Of a stretch of 64,000 nucleotides of DNA, positions 18,795-28,103 are shown one piece after another (the first letter of the stretch is position 1; the number at the start of each line of letters is the position of its first letter). Made by a program: the position numbers and the translations under genes. The stretch is taken from the NCBI GenBank assembly GCA_903821605.1, contig CAIJLZ010000005.1, positions 1 to 64,000 of the forward strand, read 5' to 3'. The notes beneath the pieces were generated by a model. The model had not been told where the DNA came from. It did no database searches and was given only the letters and a program-made list of their open reading frames with translations. The DNA comes from an uncultured Sphingomonadales bacterium. GTDB lineage: Bacteria > Pseudomonadota > Alphaproteobacteria > Sphingomonadales > Sphingomonadaceae.

Positions 18795-20138
18795 ATGAAC
18801 GCGACCCCCACCCCCTTTCCCTGGCTTGACCTGGTGATCATCTTGGCACTGGTTCTGGTCAACGGCCTGTTCGCCATGTCCGAACTGGCCATTGTATCTG
18901 CACGCCGCCCCCGGCTGGAAGCACTGGCCGCGCGGGGCAAGACGGGCGCGCAAGTGGCGCTTGATCTCTCTGCTGATCCGGGCCGCTTCCTCTCCACCGT
19001 GCAGATCGGCATCACGCTGATCGGGATTTTGGCGGGCGCCTATTCCGGCGCCAGCCTTGGCCACCCGACTGCCGAACGCCTGCTTTGGCTGGGCCTTGAT
19101 CATGAATTAACCGAAACCTTCGGCTTTGTGATCGTGATCGGCTGCACGACCTTCGCCTCGCTGGTCATCGGTGAACTGGTGCCCAAGCAATTCGCCTTGC
19201 GCGCCCCGGAAGTGATCGCCTGCAACATGGCCATTCCGATGCTGTGGCTGTCGCGGATCACGGCCCCCTTCGGCTGGCTGCTCGACAAAAGCAGCGCCGT
19301 GATTTTTGCGCTATTGCAACTCGAACGCGAATCGGAAAGCAAGGTCACGGCCGAGGAACTCCACCTCGTTGTGGCGGAAGCGAGCAAATCCGGCGTGATT
19401 GAAGAGAACGAGCGCGCCATTATTTCGGGCGTGGTGCGCCTTGCCGATCGCCCGGCGCGCGAAATCATGACGCCGCGCACCGAGGTGGACTGGCTACCGG
19501 TCGATGCCACCACCGCGCAATTGGTCGATGCGATCAGCACCATTCCGCACAGCCGCATGCCGGTGGCAGATGGATCGGTCGACAATATCATCGGCATCGT
19601 CCAGACACGCGACCTGCTGCTCGCCAGCCTTGCCGGCGAGGTCATCGACCTGCGCCAGATGTTGCGCAAACCCCGTGTCATCCCGGATCAACTCGACGCG
19701 ATGGACGCGCTTGATGCCCTGCGTCAGGCCGAGGTGCCGATGCTGCTTGTCCATGATGAATATGGCCACTTTGAAGGGCTGATCACCCCCGCAGACCTGC
19801 TGATTGCCATTGCCGGGGATTTCGCCTCGGACGCCGATCTCGGGCTTGATCCCGCCATCAGCGAATTGGACGATGGGCAGTTGCTGATTTCCGGTTCAAC
19901 CCCGGCAGATGCGATGGCGGACCGGCTTGGCTTCGAACTCCCCGAAGACCGCGATTATGCGACGGCGGCGGGCTTTGTGCTCGATATCTTGCGCCACCTG
20001 CCCACCACCGGCGAACAGTTTGATCATCTTGGCTGGCGGATTACGATTGCCGACATGGACGGACGACGGATCGACAAGCTGCTGATCCGGCCGATCGACA
20101 CAAAGGCGCTGGAAGACGCGGGCGAGGCGGCGGACTAA
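18795..20138 (+). CDS. CNNM/HlyC-CorC family membrane protein with CBS pair
   Basis: A 447-residue protein. An N-terminal DUF21/CNNM membrane domain (about residues 8-190, three to four helices) is followed by two CBS domains (about 205-330; REIMTPRTEVDW is the signature) and a C-terminal CorC/HlyC domain (about 355-440). Members are implicated in divalent-cation efflux and are often annotated as hemolysins, a label I would not take literally. It converges on phaR with a 21-base gap and no terminator in between. Confidence 0.9.
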   Translation: MNATPTPFPWLDLVIILALVLVNGLFAMSELAIVSARRPRLEALAARGKTGAQVALDLSADPGRFLSTVQIGITLIGILAGAYSGASLGHPTAERLLWLGLDHELTETFGFVIVIGCTTFASLVIGELVPKQFALRAPEVIACNMAIPMLWLSRITAPFGWLLDKSSAVIFALLQLERESESKVTAEELHLVVAEASKSGVIEENERAIISGVVRLADRPAREIMTPRTEVDWLPVDATTAQLVDAISTIPHSRMPVADGSVDNIIGIVQTRDLLLASLAGEVIDLRQMLRKPRVIPDQLDAMDALDALRQAEVPMLLVHDEYGHFEGLITPADLLIAIAGDFASDADLGLDPAISELDDGQLLISGSTPADAMADRLGFELPEDRDYATAAGFVLDILRHLPTTGEQFDHLGWRITIADMDGRRIDKLLIRPIDTKALEDAGEAAD

Positions 20139-20159
20139 CGCCGCCCGCCGCGCGGTTAC

Positions 20160-20738
20160 TTATTTTGCGATCTTATCGATCTTATCCTGCAACGCGGCAA
20201 GCTGCGCCTTGAGCGTGCCGAGATCTTCCGCAGCCGCATCCTTGGCCGCCGGCTTTTTTTCAGCCGGGGCAGCAGTGGTCGCCGCAGCAGCGGCACCCGG
20301 ACGGAAAGCGCTGGTGGCAGCGTCGAGGAACGCCATGTTCTGGCGGGCCAGTTCGGCGAACGGACCAGTACCAAACGCCCCTTCCATCGCCGAGCGGAAC
20401 TGTTCCTGATTGCGACGGAACGCGTCCATCGACGATTCGAGATATTGCGGCACCATCGACTGCATCGAATCACCGTACATCGAGATCAACTGACGGAGAA
20501 AATTGACCGGCAGCATATTCGCACCGCGCGATTCTTCGTCCATGATGATCTGGGTCAGCACATTGTGCGTGATGTCATCACCGCTTTTTGCGTCGACGAC
20601 CTTGAAATGCCGGCCTTCGCGGGTCATTTGAGCGAGATTGTCGAGAGTGATGTAAGTCGAGGATTCGGTGTTGTAGAGTCGGCGGTTGGCGTATTTCTTG
20701 ATGACCACGACATCGTCAATATTGGGTGTTCCGGACAT
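20160..20738 (-). CDS. phaR: Polyhydroxyalkanoate synthesis repressor
   Basis: A 192-residue regulator. The PHB/PHA accumulation DNA-binding domain is at residues 10-75 (VVIKKYANRRLYNTESSTYI) and a second conserved module at about 80-125 (GANMLPVNFLRQLI). An Ala-rich linker and a short C-terminal coiled coil follow. PhaR binds both DNA and PHA granules and represses phasin and synthesis genes. GAGGAAGG upstream marks ATG 20738. It is divergent from a PhaC-like gene and near phaA, which fits control of this locus. Confidence 0.93.
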   Translation of the reverse strand: MSGTPNIDDVVVIKKYANRRLYNTESSTYITLDNLAQMTREGRHFKVVDAKSGDDITHNVLTQIIMDEESRGANMLPVNFLRQLISMYGDSMQSMVPQYLESSMDAFRRNQEQFRSAMEGAFGTGPFAELARQNMAFLDAATSAFRPGAAAAATTAAPAEKKPAAKDAAAEDLGTLKAQLAALQDKIDKIAK

Positions 20739-20805
20739 GCAACCACCTTCCTCAAAATTTCGACCACCCATAGCATCAATTATTTCCGCACCGCAACAAA
20801 ATGCG

Positions 20806-21864
20806 GTGTTACCCGGCCCAAGGCCGCTGCCGCTGTTCCTCGACATGCTGCGCACTGAAACCGCAACTTCCCCGGAACGCCAAGCGCAGGCGCTCATCGG
20901 GCTGCGGCGTTACCAGCAGGCAGACCGCCCCGTTACCCCCTATTCGCACCGCATCATTGCTGCGCAACATGGGGATGCGAAATTGTGGCATATCCCACCC
21001 GAACGCCGCCGCCCTGCCGGTGCGCCCGTCCGCCCGCCGGTGGTGCTTGTCCCCTCGATCATCAACGCGCATGACATTCTCGACCTTGGGCGCGGCCATA
21101 GCTTTGCCCGGTTTCTCGCCGGGCGCGGCCACCCGGTCTATCTCGTCGATTGGGGCTCTCCGTTGGCGGAGCAGGCGCAGCTCTCGCTTGAAGAACTGAT
21201 CACCCGCCGCCTGTTGCCGCTGCTCGCCCATCTCGGCGCACCGCCGATCCTGCTTGGCTATTGTCTTGGCGGCACGATTGCCATTGCGGCAGCGGCGCTA
21301 TCCCCGATGCGGGCGCTGGTGACACTGGCCGCGCCATGGCACTTTCGGCGCTATCCGCCCGCATTCCGCGCTGACACCGCGCGTATCTGGGAACAAGGGC
21401 AGCAGGCCATTGGCCAATGGGGCGTCATGCCGATGGAGGTGATGCAGCAGGGCTTCTGGATGCTCGATCGCGCCGCCACCATTGCCAAGTTCGAACGCTT
21501 CGCCGGTTTTGCCGAAGACAGCACCGCGCACCGATTGTTCGTGCTGGTCGAAGATTGGGCCAATAGCGGCGAACCGCTGTCTCCCCCCGCTGCGACCGAG
21601 ATGTTCGACACGCTATTCGATCAGGATGCATCGGGCCTGGGCCATTGGCAGGTCGGTAGCCAGACCGTCGATCCGGACCGGATCAACTGCCCGGTGCTGC
21701 ATGTTTCTTCCACTACCGACCGCATCGTCCCGCATGCGAGCGCCCCGGATTTCGGCAAGCGGCGCGATATTGCGCTTGGCCATGTCGGCATGATTATCGG
21801 TAGCCGCGCCCGGCAACAGCTCTGGCAGCCCCTCGCCCGCTGGCTGGTGCGGCATGGCGGCTGA
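20806..21864 (+). CDS. PhaC-like alpha/beta hydrolase
   Basis: From a GTG at 20806 the product is 352 residues. It has the polyester-synthase hallmarks: VPSIINAHDILDL (82-94), YLVDWG (112-117), the nucleophile box GYCLGG with Cys153, Asp305 in STTDRIVP and His326 in LGHVGM. The cysteine nucleophile points to PHA synthase rather than esterase chemistry. Class I PhaC is about 570-600 residues; this size matches class III subunits, but no PhaE partner is present. The start is uncertain: an in-frame ATG at 20737 would overlap the phaR start codon. It could make PHA or depolymerise it. Confidence 0.72.
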   Translation: MLPGPRPLPLFLDMLRTETATSPERQAQALIGLRRYQQADRPVTPYSHRIIAAQHGDAKLWHIPPERRRPAGAPVRPPVVLVPSIINAHDILDLGRGHSFARFLAGRGHPVYLVDWGSPLAEQAQLSLEELITRRLLPLLAHLGAPPILLGYCLGGTIAIAAAALSPMRALVTLAAPWHFRRYPPAFRADTARIWEQGQQAIGQWGVMPMEVMQQGFWMLDRAATIAKFERFAGFAEDSTAHRLFVLVEDWANSGEPLSPPAATEMFDTLFDQDASGLGHWQVGSQTVDPDRINCPVLHVSSTTDRIVPHASAPDFGKRRDIALGHVGMIIGSRARQQLWQPLARWLVRHGG

Positions 21865-21943
21865 TACGTTGGTCTTACTTTCGCAGCCGCACAAAAACTG
21901 ATAGCGCCAAAGGCCTGTTCAAAAGAATAGGAGTTCGGAGTCG

Positions 21944-23119
21944 ATGACCGGTGTTGTGATTACCGCTGCCAAGCGGACCGCTGTGGGCAGCTTCATGGGC
22001 GCGCTCGCGCCGTTACAAGCGCATGAACTGGGCAAAGTGGCGATTATCGCCGCCCTCGCTGAAGCGGGCATCGCCCCGACCGATGTGGACGAGGTCATTC
22101 TTGGCAATGTGCTGACTGCCGCCAAGGGCCAGGGCACGGCGCGCCAAGCCGCCATCGGCGCGGGCATTCCGGTCGAGGCCACCGCGCTGACGATCAACCA
22201 GATTTGCGGCTCCGGCCTGCGCGCGGTCGCGCTCGCCGCGCAGGCGATTCAGGCGGGCGATGCCCGTGTCATCGTGGCGGGCGGACAGGAAAGCATGTCC
22301 AACGCCGCCCATGCGCAACAGATGCGCAACGGATCGAAAATGGGCAATGTCGCGCTGATCGACACCATGCTCAAAGACGGGCTGACCGACGCCTTTGACG
22401 GCGCGCATATGGGCCTGCACATGGACCGGGTGGCCGCCGAATTGCAGATCACCCGCGAAGATCAGGATCGTTTCGCCGTCCAATCACAAAACCGGGCCGA
22501 AGCGGCGCGCAATGCAGGCCGGTTCCGCGACGAAATCGTCCCGGTCACGATCTCGACCCGCAAGGGCGATGTCGTAATCGACACCGATGAATATATCCGC
22601 GACGGCGCAACGATTGACGCGCTTGCCGGGTTGAAGCCCGCGTTTGACAAGCAAGGCACGATCACGGCTGCCAATTCGTCCGGCATCAATGACGGCGCGG
22701 CCGCCATCGTCCTTGAATCGGCGGCCAGTGCCACTGCACGCGGGGCCAAGATTATGGGCCATATCCGTAGCTGGGCCACATCCGGCGTGGAACCGGGCCG
22801 CTTCGGCCTTGGTCCGATCCCGGCCGTGCGCAAGGCGCTTGATAAGGCGGGCTGGACCGTCGCTGATCTTGATCTGATCGAGGCAAATGAAGCCTTTGCC
22901 GCCCAAGCACTGGCGGTGGGCCGCGAACTTGGCTTCGACGAATCCATTGTCAACGTGAATGGCGGCGCGATTGCCATCGGCCATCCGATCGGCGCATCGG
23001 GTGCGCGGGTGCTGACCACGCTGCTCCATGAAATGGCGAAGCGCGATGCGAAAAAGGGCCTTGTCACGCTATGCATCGGCGGCGGCATGGGCATCGCCAT
23101 GTGTATCGAACGGGACTAA
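21944..23119 (+). CDS. phaA: Acetyl-CoA acetyltransferase (beta-ketothiolase)
   Basis: A 391-residue biosynthetic thiolase that condenses two acetyl-CoA to acetoacetyl-CoA. The catalytic triad is complete: Cys88 in NQICGSG, His347 in GHPIGASG and Cys377 in [13 protein letters not shown] precedes the ATG. It lies 79 bases after the PhaC-like gene and close to phaR, so PHA precursor supply is the likeliest role. phaB is not in the window. A second thiolase, at 45.1 kb, is a paralogue in a different setting. Confidence 0.9.
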   Translation: MTGVVITAAKRTAVGSFMGALAPLQAHELGKVAIIAALAEAGIAPTDVDEVILGNVLTAAKGQGTARQAAIGAGIPVEATALTINQICGSGLRAVALAAQAIQAGDARVIVAGGQESMSNAAHAQQMRNGSKMGNVALIDTMLKDGLTDAFDGAHMGLHMDRVAAELQITREDQDRFAVQSQNRAEAARNAGRFRDEIVPVTISTRKGDVVIDTDEYIRDGATIDALAGLKPAFDKQGTITAANSSGINDGAAAIVLESAASATARGAKIMGHIRSWATSGVEPGRFGLGPIPAVRKALDKAGWTVADLDLIEANEAFAAQALAVGRELGFDESIVNVNGGAIAIGHPIGASGARVLTTLLHEMAKRDAKKGLVTLCIGGGMGIAMCIERD

Positions 23120-23128
23120 TTTAGCTTC

Positions 23129-23162
23129 TCTCCCCGGCGGGGTGACCATCACGCCGGGGAGA
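23129..23162 (+). terminator. Hairpin after phaA
   Basis: An 11-bp perfect stem TCTCCCCGGCG/CGCCGGGGAGA (23129-23139, 23152-23162) with a 12-base loop, ten bases after the phaA stop. Only a short T-rich stretch follows, so termination may be partial. Confidence 0.55.
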
Positions 23163-23243
23163 AGAGATTTATTAGCTGTTTACTCTTCCTCAAGCTTCGG
23201 TCGGTTATGGATGAGCCTCAATAGTTTTGGGGCTTGCCAGCAG

Positions 23244-25598
23244 ATGATGCGCGACACCACCAACGAACAAGGTGACATCGGCAACTCGGCCGTCGATCAC
23301 GATAGCGGCCACCGCCATCTGCCGTTCGAGGCGCGGAGCAGCGACCGAACCCGGCATGCCGCCAATCGTCGCCAAATCCAATTTCTTGCCCGGCTCATGC
23401 CCCTGCATGCGGGCACAATGACCATCGGCGCGATGATTACGAGCTGGTCACTGCGCCACGTCCTCCCCAGCCCTTTGGTGCTGGGCTGGCTTGGCCTGCT
23501 GATCATCGCCAACATCATCTCCTCGCGCCGCGTCCAGCCCTATACCGGACCGGTCAGCGGGCGCGCCCCCGCCTCCGTGGCGTCCACTGGCATCATCATC
23601 GATAATTATGTCCGCGCCCTGCTTTGGGTGTCGATCCCGACCTATGGCATGGCGATGCTGGGCGGCATTGACCAGATGACGGTCATTTTGGCCACGGCGG
23701 TGATGATGTGTGCCGCTCTTGCGCTCGCAGTGGTGCCGGTTGTGGCCTTGGGCTGGATCGCGATTTTGGGCTTTGGCATGGTGGCCGGGCTGATCCGCGC
23801 CCCCATCGCACTGCCCGCCGCCACGCTATACCTGTTCACCCTCGTTACCTGTTTCGCCATTGGCGGCGCCCTGATCCTGGGGCGCATCCTTGTGTCGGGC
23901 GTGCAGGAGCTTGCGATCATGAGCGAACGCGGCACCGCCGCCAACAACCTGCTGCGTGAATATGAAGAACGCGGCGGCAGTTGGCTGTGGCAGACCGACA
24001 CCAACAACGCGCTGGTCTTTGTCTCGCCACAACTCGGCCTGTTGCTCAACCGCTCCACCCGGACGCTGGTCGGTCAGACGCTGCCAGCCGTCTTTCGCGG
24101 CCATGCGGCACTCGCTGCCGCGCTCAACAGCCGTCAGGATTTCATGGGGATCGAGTTGGAATTGCAGACCGCCGATGGCAAGCGCTGGTTCGCCCTTTCC
24201 GGCTCGGCGATGAACGACAAAAGCCGGGCGTTTAACGGCTTCCGGGGCGTCGGTGTCGACATTACCGAAAGCAAGCTTGCCCAGCAAAAGCTGCAACATC
24301 TCGCCAATCTCGACACGTTGACCGGCCTGCCAAACCGCCAGCGCGTGCGCGAACTGCTTGGCGAAGCATTGCACAAGGCGACTGAGGACGGTTCATCTTG
24401 TGCCGTGCTGTTCCTTGATCTGGATGGGTTCAAGCCGGTCAATGACAGCTATGGCCATGCCAAGGGCGACGTGGTGCTTCGCACCGTCGCGCGTCGCCTC
24501 CAGCTCGAAATCGGCGAAATCGGTGCCGTTGGCCGGATCGGCGGCGACGAATTCGCGGTTGTGCTGCATGATGCCCATAGCCGCCGCCACGTTGAAACCT
24601 TGGCGCAGCGCATTATCGACACGATCAGCGCCCCCTATCAGGTCGACGAACTAAGCGTTCGCATCGGTCTCTCGATTGGCTGCGCTTATGGCCCGATCGA
24701 CGCCGACAATGTCGATGAGCTGATCCAGAAAGCCGATTTCGCGCTCTATAACGCCAAGGCCGATGGTCGCGGGGCCTGCCGCGCATTTGAACCGAGCATG
24801 CAGCATGCCGCCGAAGAACGTATCTCGCTCGAAAATGATATCCGGGCGGCGATAGGGACGGACCAATTCTACGTCGCGTATCAGCCGCAGGTCGACAGCG
24901 AGACCCATGTCATCACCGGCTTCGAGGCGCTGCTGCGCTGGCAACACCCAACGCGGGGTTTTATCTCCCCCGCCACCTTCATTCCGATTGCCGAGGAAAG
25001 TGGCCTGATCGTCCAACTGGGCGAATGGGTGCTCAAGACCGCCTGCGCCGATGCTGCGCGCTGGCCGGGGCATATCAGCGTCGCCATCAACGTGTCGCCG
25101 GTGCAACTGCTCCACCCGACCCTGCCCAATGCCGTGGCCGAGGCGCTTGGCCGCGCCCGCCTGCCCGCCAATCGGCTGGAATTGGAGGTCACGGAATCGG
25201 TATTTCTTGGCGACTCCGATTATTCGCTCAACGTGCTCAAGCGCCTGCGCGATCTGGGCGTGAGCATCGCGCTCGATGATTTCGGCACCGGCTATTCATC
25301 GCTCGGCTATCTCAACAAGGCGGTGTTCCATAAGCTGAAGATCGACGGCAGCTTCGTCCGCGACGCCGCGACCAATGAAGAATCGGTTGCGATCATTCGG
25401 GCGATGGTCTCCCTCGCCGCCGCCTTCCGCATGAGTGTCACCGCCGAATGCGTGGAGACCAAGGAAGATCTGACGCGGATGAAATCACTCGGTTGTCACC
25501 AGATCCAAGGCTATCTCTTCGGGCGGCCGATGAAACAGGAAAAGACGCTCGAACTGCTGGTCGCCGCACAGGGAAATGCACGCCACCGCGCGGCTTGA
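23244..25598 (+). CDS. Membrane PAS-GGDEF-EAL protein
   Basis: A 784-residue bifunctional c-di-GMP candidate. The hydrophobic N-terminal part (about residues 45-220) has several membrane helices. It is followed by a PAS-like sensor segment (about 235-350, SWLWQTDTNNALVFVS), a GGDEF domain with an intact GGDEF at 433-437, and an EAL domain with Glu561-Ala-Leu and an intact DDFGTGYSSL loop. No RxxD inhibitory site precedes GGDEF. Both synthase and phosphodiesterase activity are possible; which one dominates is unknown. The start was taken at the first of two adjacent ATGs; ATG 23211 is an alternative. Confidence 0.85.
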   Translation: MMRDTTNEQGDIGNSAVDHDSGHRHLPFEARSSDRTRHAANRRQIQFLARLMPLHAGTMTIGAMITSWSLRHVLPSPLVLGWLGLLIIANIISSRRVQPYTGPVSGRAPASVASTGIIIDNYVRALLWVSIPTYGMAMLGGIDQMTVILATAVMMCAALALAVVPVVALGWIAILGFGMVAGLIRAPIALPAATLYLFTLVTCFAIGGALILGRILVSGVQELAIMSERGTAANNLLREYEERGGSWLWQTDTNNALVFVSPQLGLLLNRSTRTLVGQTLPAVFRGHAALAAALNSRQDFMGIELELQTADGKRWFALSGSAMNDKSRAFNGFRGVGVDITESKLAQQKLQHLANLDTLTGLPNRQRVRELLGEALHKATEDGSSCAVLFLDLDGFKPVNDSYGHAKGDVVLRTVARRLQLEIGEIGAVGRIGGDEFAVVLHDAHSRRHVETLAQRIIDTISAPYQVDELSVRIGLSIGCAYGPIDADNVDELIQKADFALYNAKADGRGACRAFEPSMQHAAEERISLENDIRAAIGTDQFYVAYQPQVDSETHVITGFEALLRWQHPTRGFISPATFIPIAEESGLIVQLGEWVLKTACADAARWPGHISVAINVSPVQLLHPTLPNAVAEALGRARLPANRLELEVTESVFLGDSDYSLNVLKRLRDLGVSIALDDFGTGYSSLGYLNKAVFHKLKIDGSFVRDAATNEESVAIIRAMVSLAAAFRMSVTAECVETKEDLTRMKSLGCHQIQGYLFGRPMKQEKTLELLVAAQGNARHRAA

Positions 25599-25602
25599 TC
25601 GC

Positions 25603-27018
25603 TCACCCCGCGCGCGGGAGCCGCAATCTCACCTGCAACCCGCCGAGATCCTCGCTCTCTTCGAGCGCCACCGATCCGCCATAAAGCTCCACCACATCGC
25701 GCACGATAGCGAGCCCAAGGCCGGTCCCCGGCTTGCTGGTATCCAGGCGCACCCCCCGCATGAACAATTGGCCCCGCAGTGTTTCGGGAATGCCCCGGCC
25801 ATCGTCCTCGATCAGCAATTCAACCTGATCACCCACCGTGCCGACCGTTACAAATACCCGGCTACCGCCGTATTTTGCGGCATTTTCGACCAGATTGCCG
25901 AGAATTTCATCCAGATCTTGGCGTTCGACCCGTGCCGCCAGCGCCTTGTCACCCGCCACATCAATCGTGACATGGCGATGCATCCGCGACACGGCGCGTT
26001 CGACCGCCTGCAAGGACGGCCATATTTCGGTCCGCGCCTGGCTGGAACCGCGCCGGCCAATGGCGCGGGCACGGGCAAGATGATGGTCCACCTGCCGCCG
26101 CATCGTTGTCGCCTCGCGAATAACGGTCGCAGACAAGTCCGTGCTTTGTGCCGTGGCCTCGTTCATGATGACGGTGAGCGGCGTCTTGAGCGCATGCGCA
26201 AGATTGCCAGCATGACGGCGCGCCTCTTCTGCTTGGCGTTCATTATGGGCGAGCAACTCGTTCAATTCCTGCACCATCGGCGCAATCTCGGTCGGCAGCA
26301 CCGCGTCCACCCGCGACGCCCGGCCATCCCGCACCTTCGCAATCGCTCGCCGGATATGGCGCAACGGCCATAGCCCGTAAAAGGCCTGCAACGCCGACAG
26401 CAGCACCAACCCCAGACCCAGCACGGCAAACGCCTTGATCAGGGTCGAACGCAACAAGCGGATCTGGTCATCAAGCCCGGCGCGGCTCTGCGCCACCTGA
26501 AAGCGCCACATCACTTGCGAACCGGGCAGCATGACCTCGCGCTCCATCACGCGCAGCGCATCATCCGGAAATTCATGGCTATCATAGATCAGCGGCGCCT
26601 CGGTATCGATGCGGTCATTGCCGGGTTTTAGCCCCCGATCCCACAGCGAGCGAGAGCGAAACGGCTCATGCGCAACGCCCGATACCTGCCAGTACAGGCC
26701 AGAATAGGGTTCAAGAAAACGCTGATCACCCAGCGGGCGGTTGAACCGCACCTCGGTATCCGGCCCGATTTCGGACGAGGCGATCATCGCCGTCAGCACA
26801 TAATCAAGCTGGGCATCGAAATTGCGCGTCACCGCGCTGGTCAACACCCGGTCAAGCGCCAGCCCGCCGCCCAGCAGCAACAACAACGTCCAGATCGTCG
26901 CCACCGTGATCATCCGCCGTGTCAGCGAACCGGTGGTGCGCGCCACGATCGGAGCGACCGCCTCATCACGGGTGTCGGCGACCGGCACCGACGGATCAGC
27001 TGGCGGGGAGGTCTTCAA
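25603..27018 (-). CDS. Sensor histidine kinase, PhoQ-like
   Basis: A 471-residue membrane kinase with helices at about residues 37-55 and 194-213 around a periplasmic domain of about 140 residues. A HAMP-like segment (213-265) follows, then the H-box NLAHALKTPLT with His275. The ATP-binding domain has NLVENAAKYGG, DDGRGIP and GTGLGLAIV. It phosphorylates the response regulator encoded just upstream, with a 23-base overlap. The PepSY gene ahead of them suggests a PhoPQ-type envelope or cation signal, by analogy only. Confidence 0.92.
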   Translation of the reverse strand: MKTSPPADPSVPVADTRDEAVAPIVARTTGSLTRRMITVATIWTLLLLLGGGLALDRVLTSAVTRNFDAQLDYVLTAMIASSEIGPDTEVRFNRPLGDQRFLEPYSGLYWQVSGVAHEPFRSRSLWDRGLKPGNDRIDTEAPLIYDSHEFPDDALRVMEREVMLPGSQVMWRFQVAQSRAGLDDQIRLLRSTLIKAFAVLGLGLVLLSALQAFYGLWPLRHIRRAIAKVRDGRASRVDAVLPTEIAPMVQELNELLAHNERQAEEARRHAGNLAHALKTPLTVIMNEATAQSTDLSATVIREATTMRRQVDHHLARARAIGRRGSSQARTEIWPSLQAVERAVSRMHRHVTIDVAGDKALAARVERQDLDEILGNLVENAAKYGGSRVFVTVGTVGDQVELLIEDDGRGIPETLRGQLFMRGVRLDTSKPGTGLGLAIVRDVVELYGGSVALEESEDLGGLQVRLRLPRAG

Positions 27019-27664
27019 GACTATAGCCCAGCCCGCGAATGGTGGAGATCACGTCCTGACCAAGCTTCTTGCGGATGCGGGTGACAAAGACCTCAATCGT
27101 ATTGCTGTCGCGGTCGAAATCCTGATCGTAGATATGCTCGATCAATTCGGTGCGCGACACGACCTTGCCCTTGTGGTGCATCAGATAGCTGAGCAGCTTA
27201 TATTCCTGCGCGGTCAGCTTGACCGGCTCGCCCTTGAGCGACACGCGACCCGAACGGGTGTCGAGCCGGACATCGCCCGCCACCAATTCCGAACTGGCAT
27301 TGCCCGACGCACGGCGGATGAGCGCGCGCAACCGGGCGATCAACTCCTCGGTCTGGAAAGGCTTGGCGAGATAATCATCGGCCCCGGCATCAAGCCCGGC
27401 GACCTTGTCTGACCAGCTATCGCGCGCGGTCAGCACGAGGACCGGCATCTGTTTGCCCTCCTTGCGCCAGCGGTCAAGCACGGTCAGGCCGTCGATTTCG
27501 GGCAGGCCAAGATCAAGCACGACCGCATCATAATTTTCAGTGGAACCGAGAAAATGCCCATCTTCGCCATCGGTGGCGAGGTCGATGGCATAGCCGGCAC
27601 CTTCGAGCGTAGACTTCAACTGGCGGCCCAGATTGGGCTCATCCTCGACGATCAGGACGCGCAT
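26996..27664 (-). CDS. OmpR-family response regulator
   Basis: A 222-residue two-domain regulator. The receiver (1-118) has acidic pocket residues in VEDEP, phosphoacceptor Asp51 (VVLDLGLP) and the conserved LTARD and AKPF segments. A winged-helix DNA-binding domain (about 125-220; LTAQEYKLLSYL, SNTIEVFVTRIRKKL) follows. AGGGAA precedes the start. It overlaps the histidine-kinase gene and follows a PepSY gene by 11 bases, so the three form one operon, probably autoregulated. Confidence 0.94.
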   Translation of the reverse strand: MRVLIVEDEPNLGRQLKSTLEGAGYAIDLATDGEDGHFLGSTENYDAVVLDLGLPEIDGLTVLDRWRKEGKQMPVLVLTARDSWSDKVAGLDAGADDYLAKPFQTEELIARLRALIRRASGNASSELVAGDVRLDTRSGRVSLKGEPVKLTAQEYKLLSYLMHHKGKVVSRTELIEHIYDQDFDRDSNTIEVFVTRIRKKLGQDVISTIRGLGYSLEDLPAS

Positions 27665-27675
27665 ATATTTCCCTG

Positions 27676-27987
27676 TTATCTGCCGGAACGGCGTATGATG
27701 TTACCGGAACGCCCATCCACATCAACCCAGATGACCGCCCCCTGCTGCATGAACTTCAGACGGTAATTGCCGGTGTCGCTATCGAACTCCGGCCCGAGAT
27801 AAGCCGCGCCACCCATTTGCGGCCGGACCCGACGTTCGATCACCGGCAACGGTAGCGGACCATGGCCGCCACGGCCGGCACTGAGAATGTCGGGCTGATC
27901 ACCGCGCTGCACCGCAAAAGCGGGCATGACAGCAAGGCCCGCCACGGCAATGCCGGCGACGGCCAGTCTCTTCATGATTCGCTTCAT
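27676..27987 (-). CDS. Small exported PepSY-like protein
   Basis: About 103 residues with a signal peptide (MKRIMKRLAVAGIAVAGLAV, cleavage after AFA). The short mature domain ends in a PepSY-type strand pattern (GNYRLKFMQQGAVIWVDVDGRSGNI). Several in-frame ATGs lie upstream (27999, 28020); the exact start is open. Small PepSY proteins are common first genes of PhoPQ-like operons, where they may modulate the kinase in the periplasm. That role is inferred from the position. Confidence 0.75.
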   Translation of the reverse strand: MKRIMKRLAVAGIAVAGLAVMPAFAVQRGDQPDILSAGRGGHGPLPLPVIERRVRPQMGGAAYLGPEFDSDTGNYRLKFMQQGAVIWVDVDGRSGNIIRRSGR

Positions 27988-28103
27988 CGTTGCATTCATC
28001 GTCGTCATGGTTATTGGCATAGGGGTCGTGGTTTGAATAGGTCATGAATGGCCCGGAAATCTGCGAAAATCATCCTGATCACAGAATTGGTTGAACACAA
28101 CGC

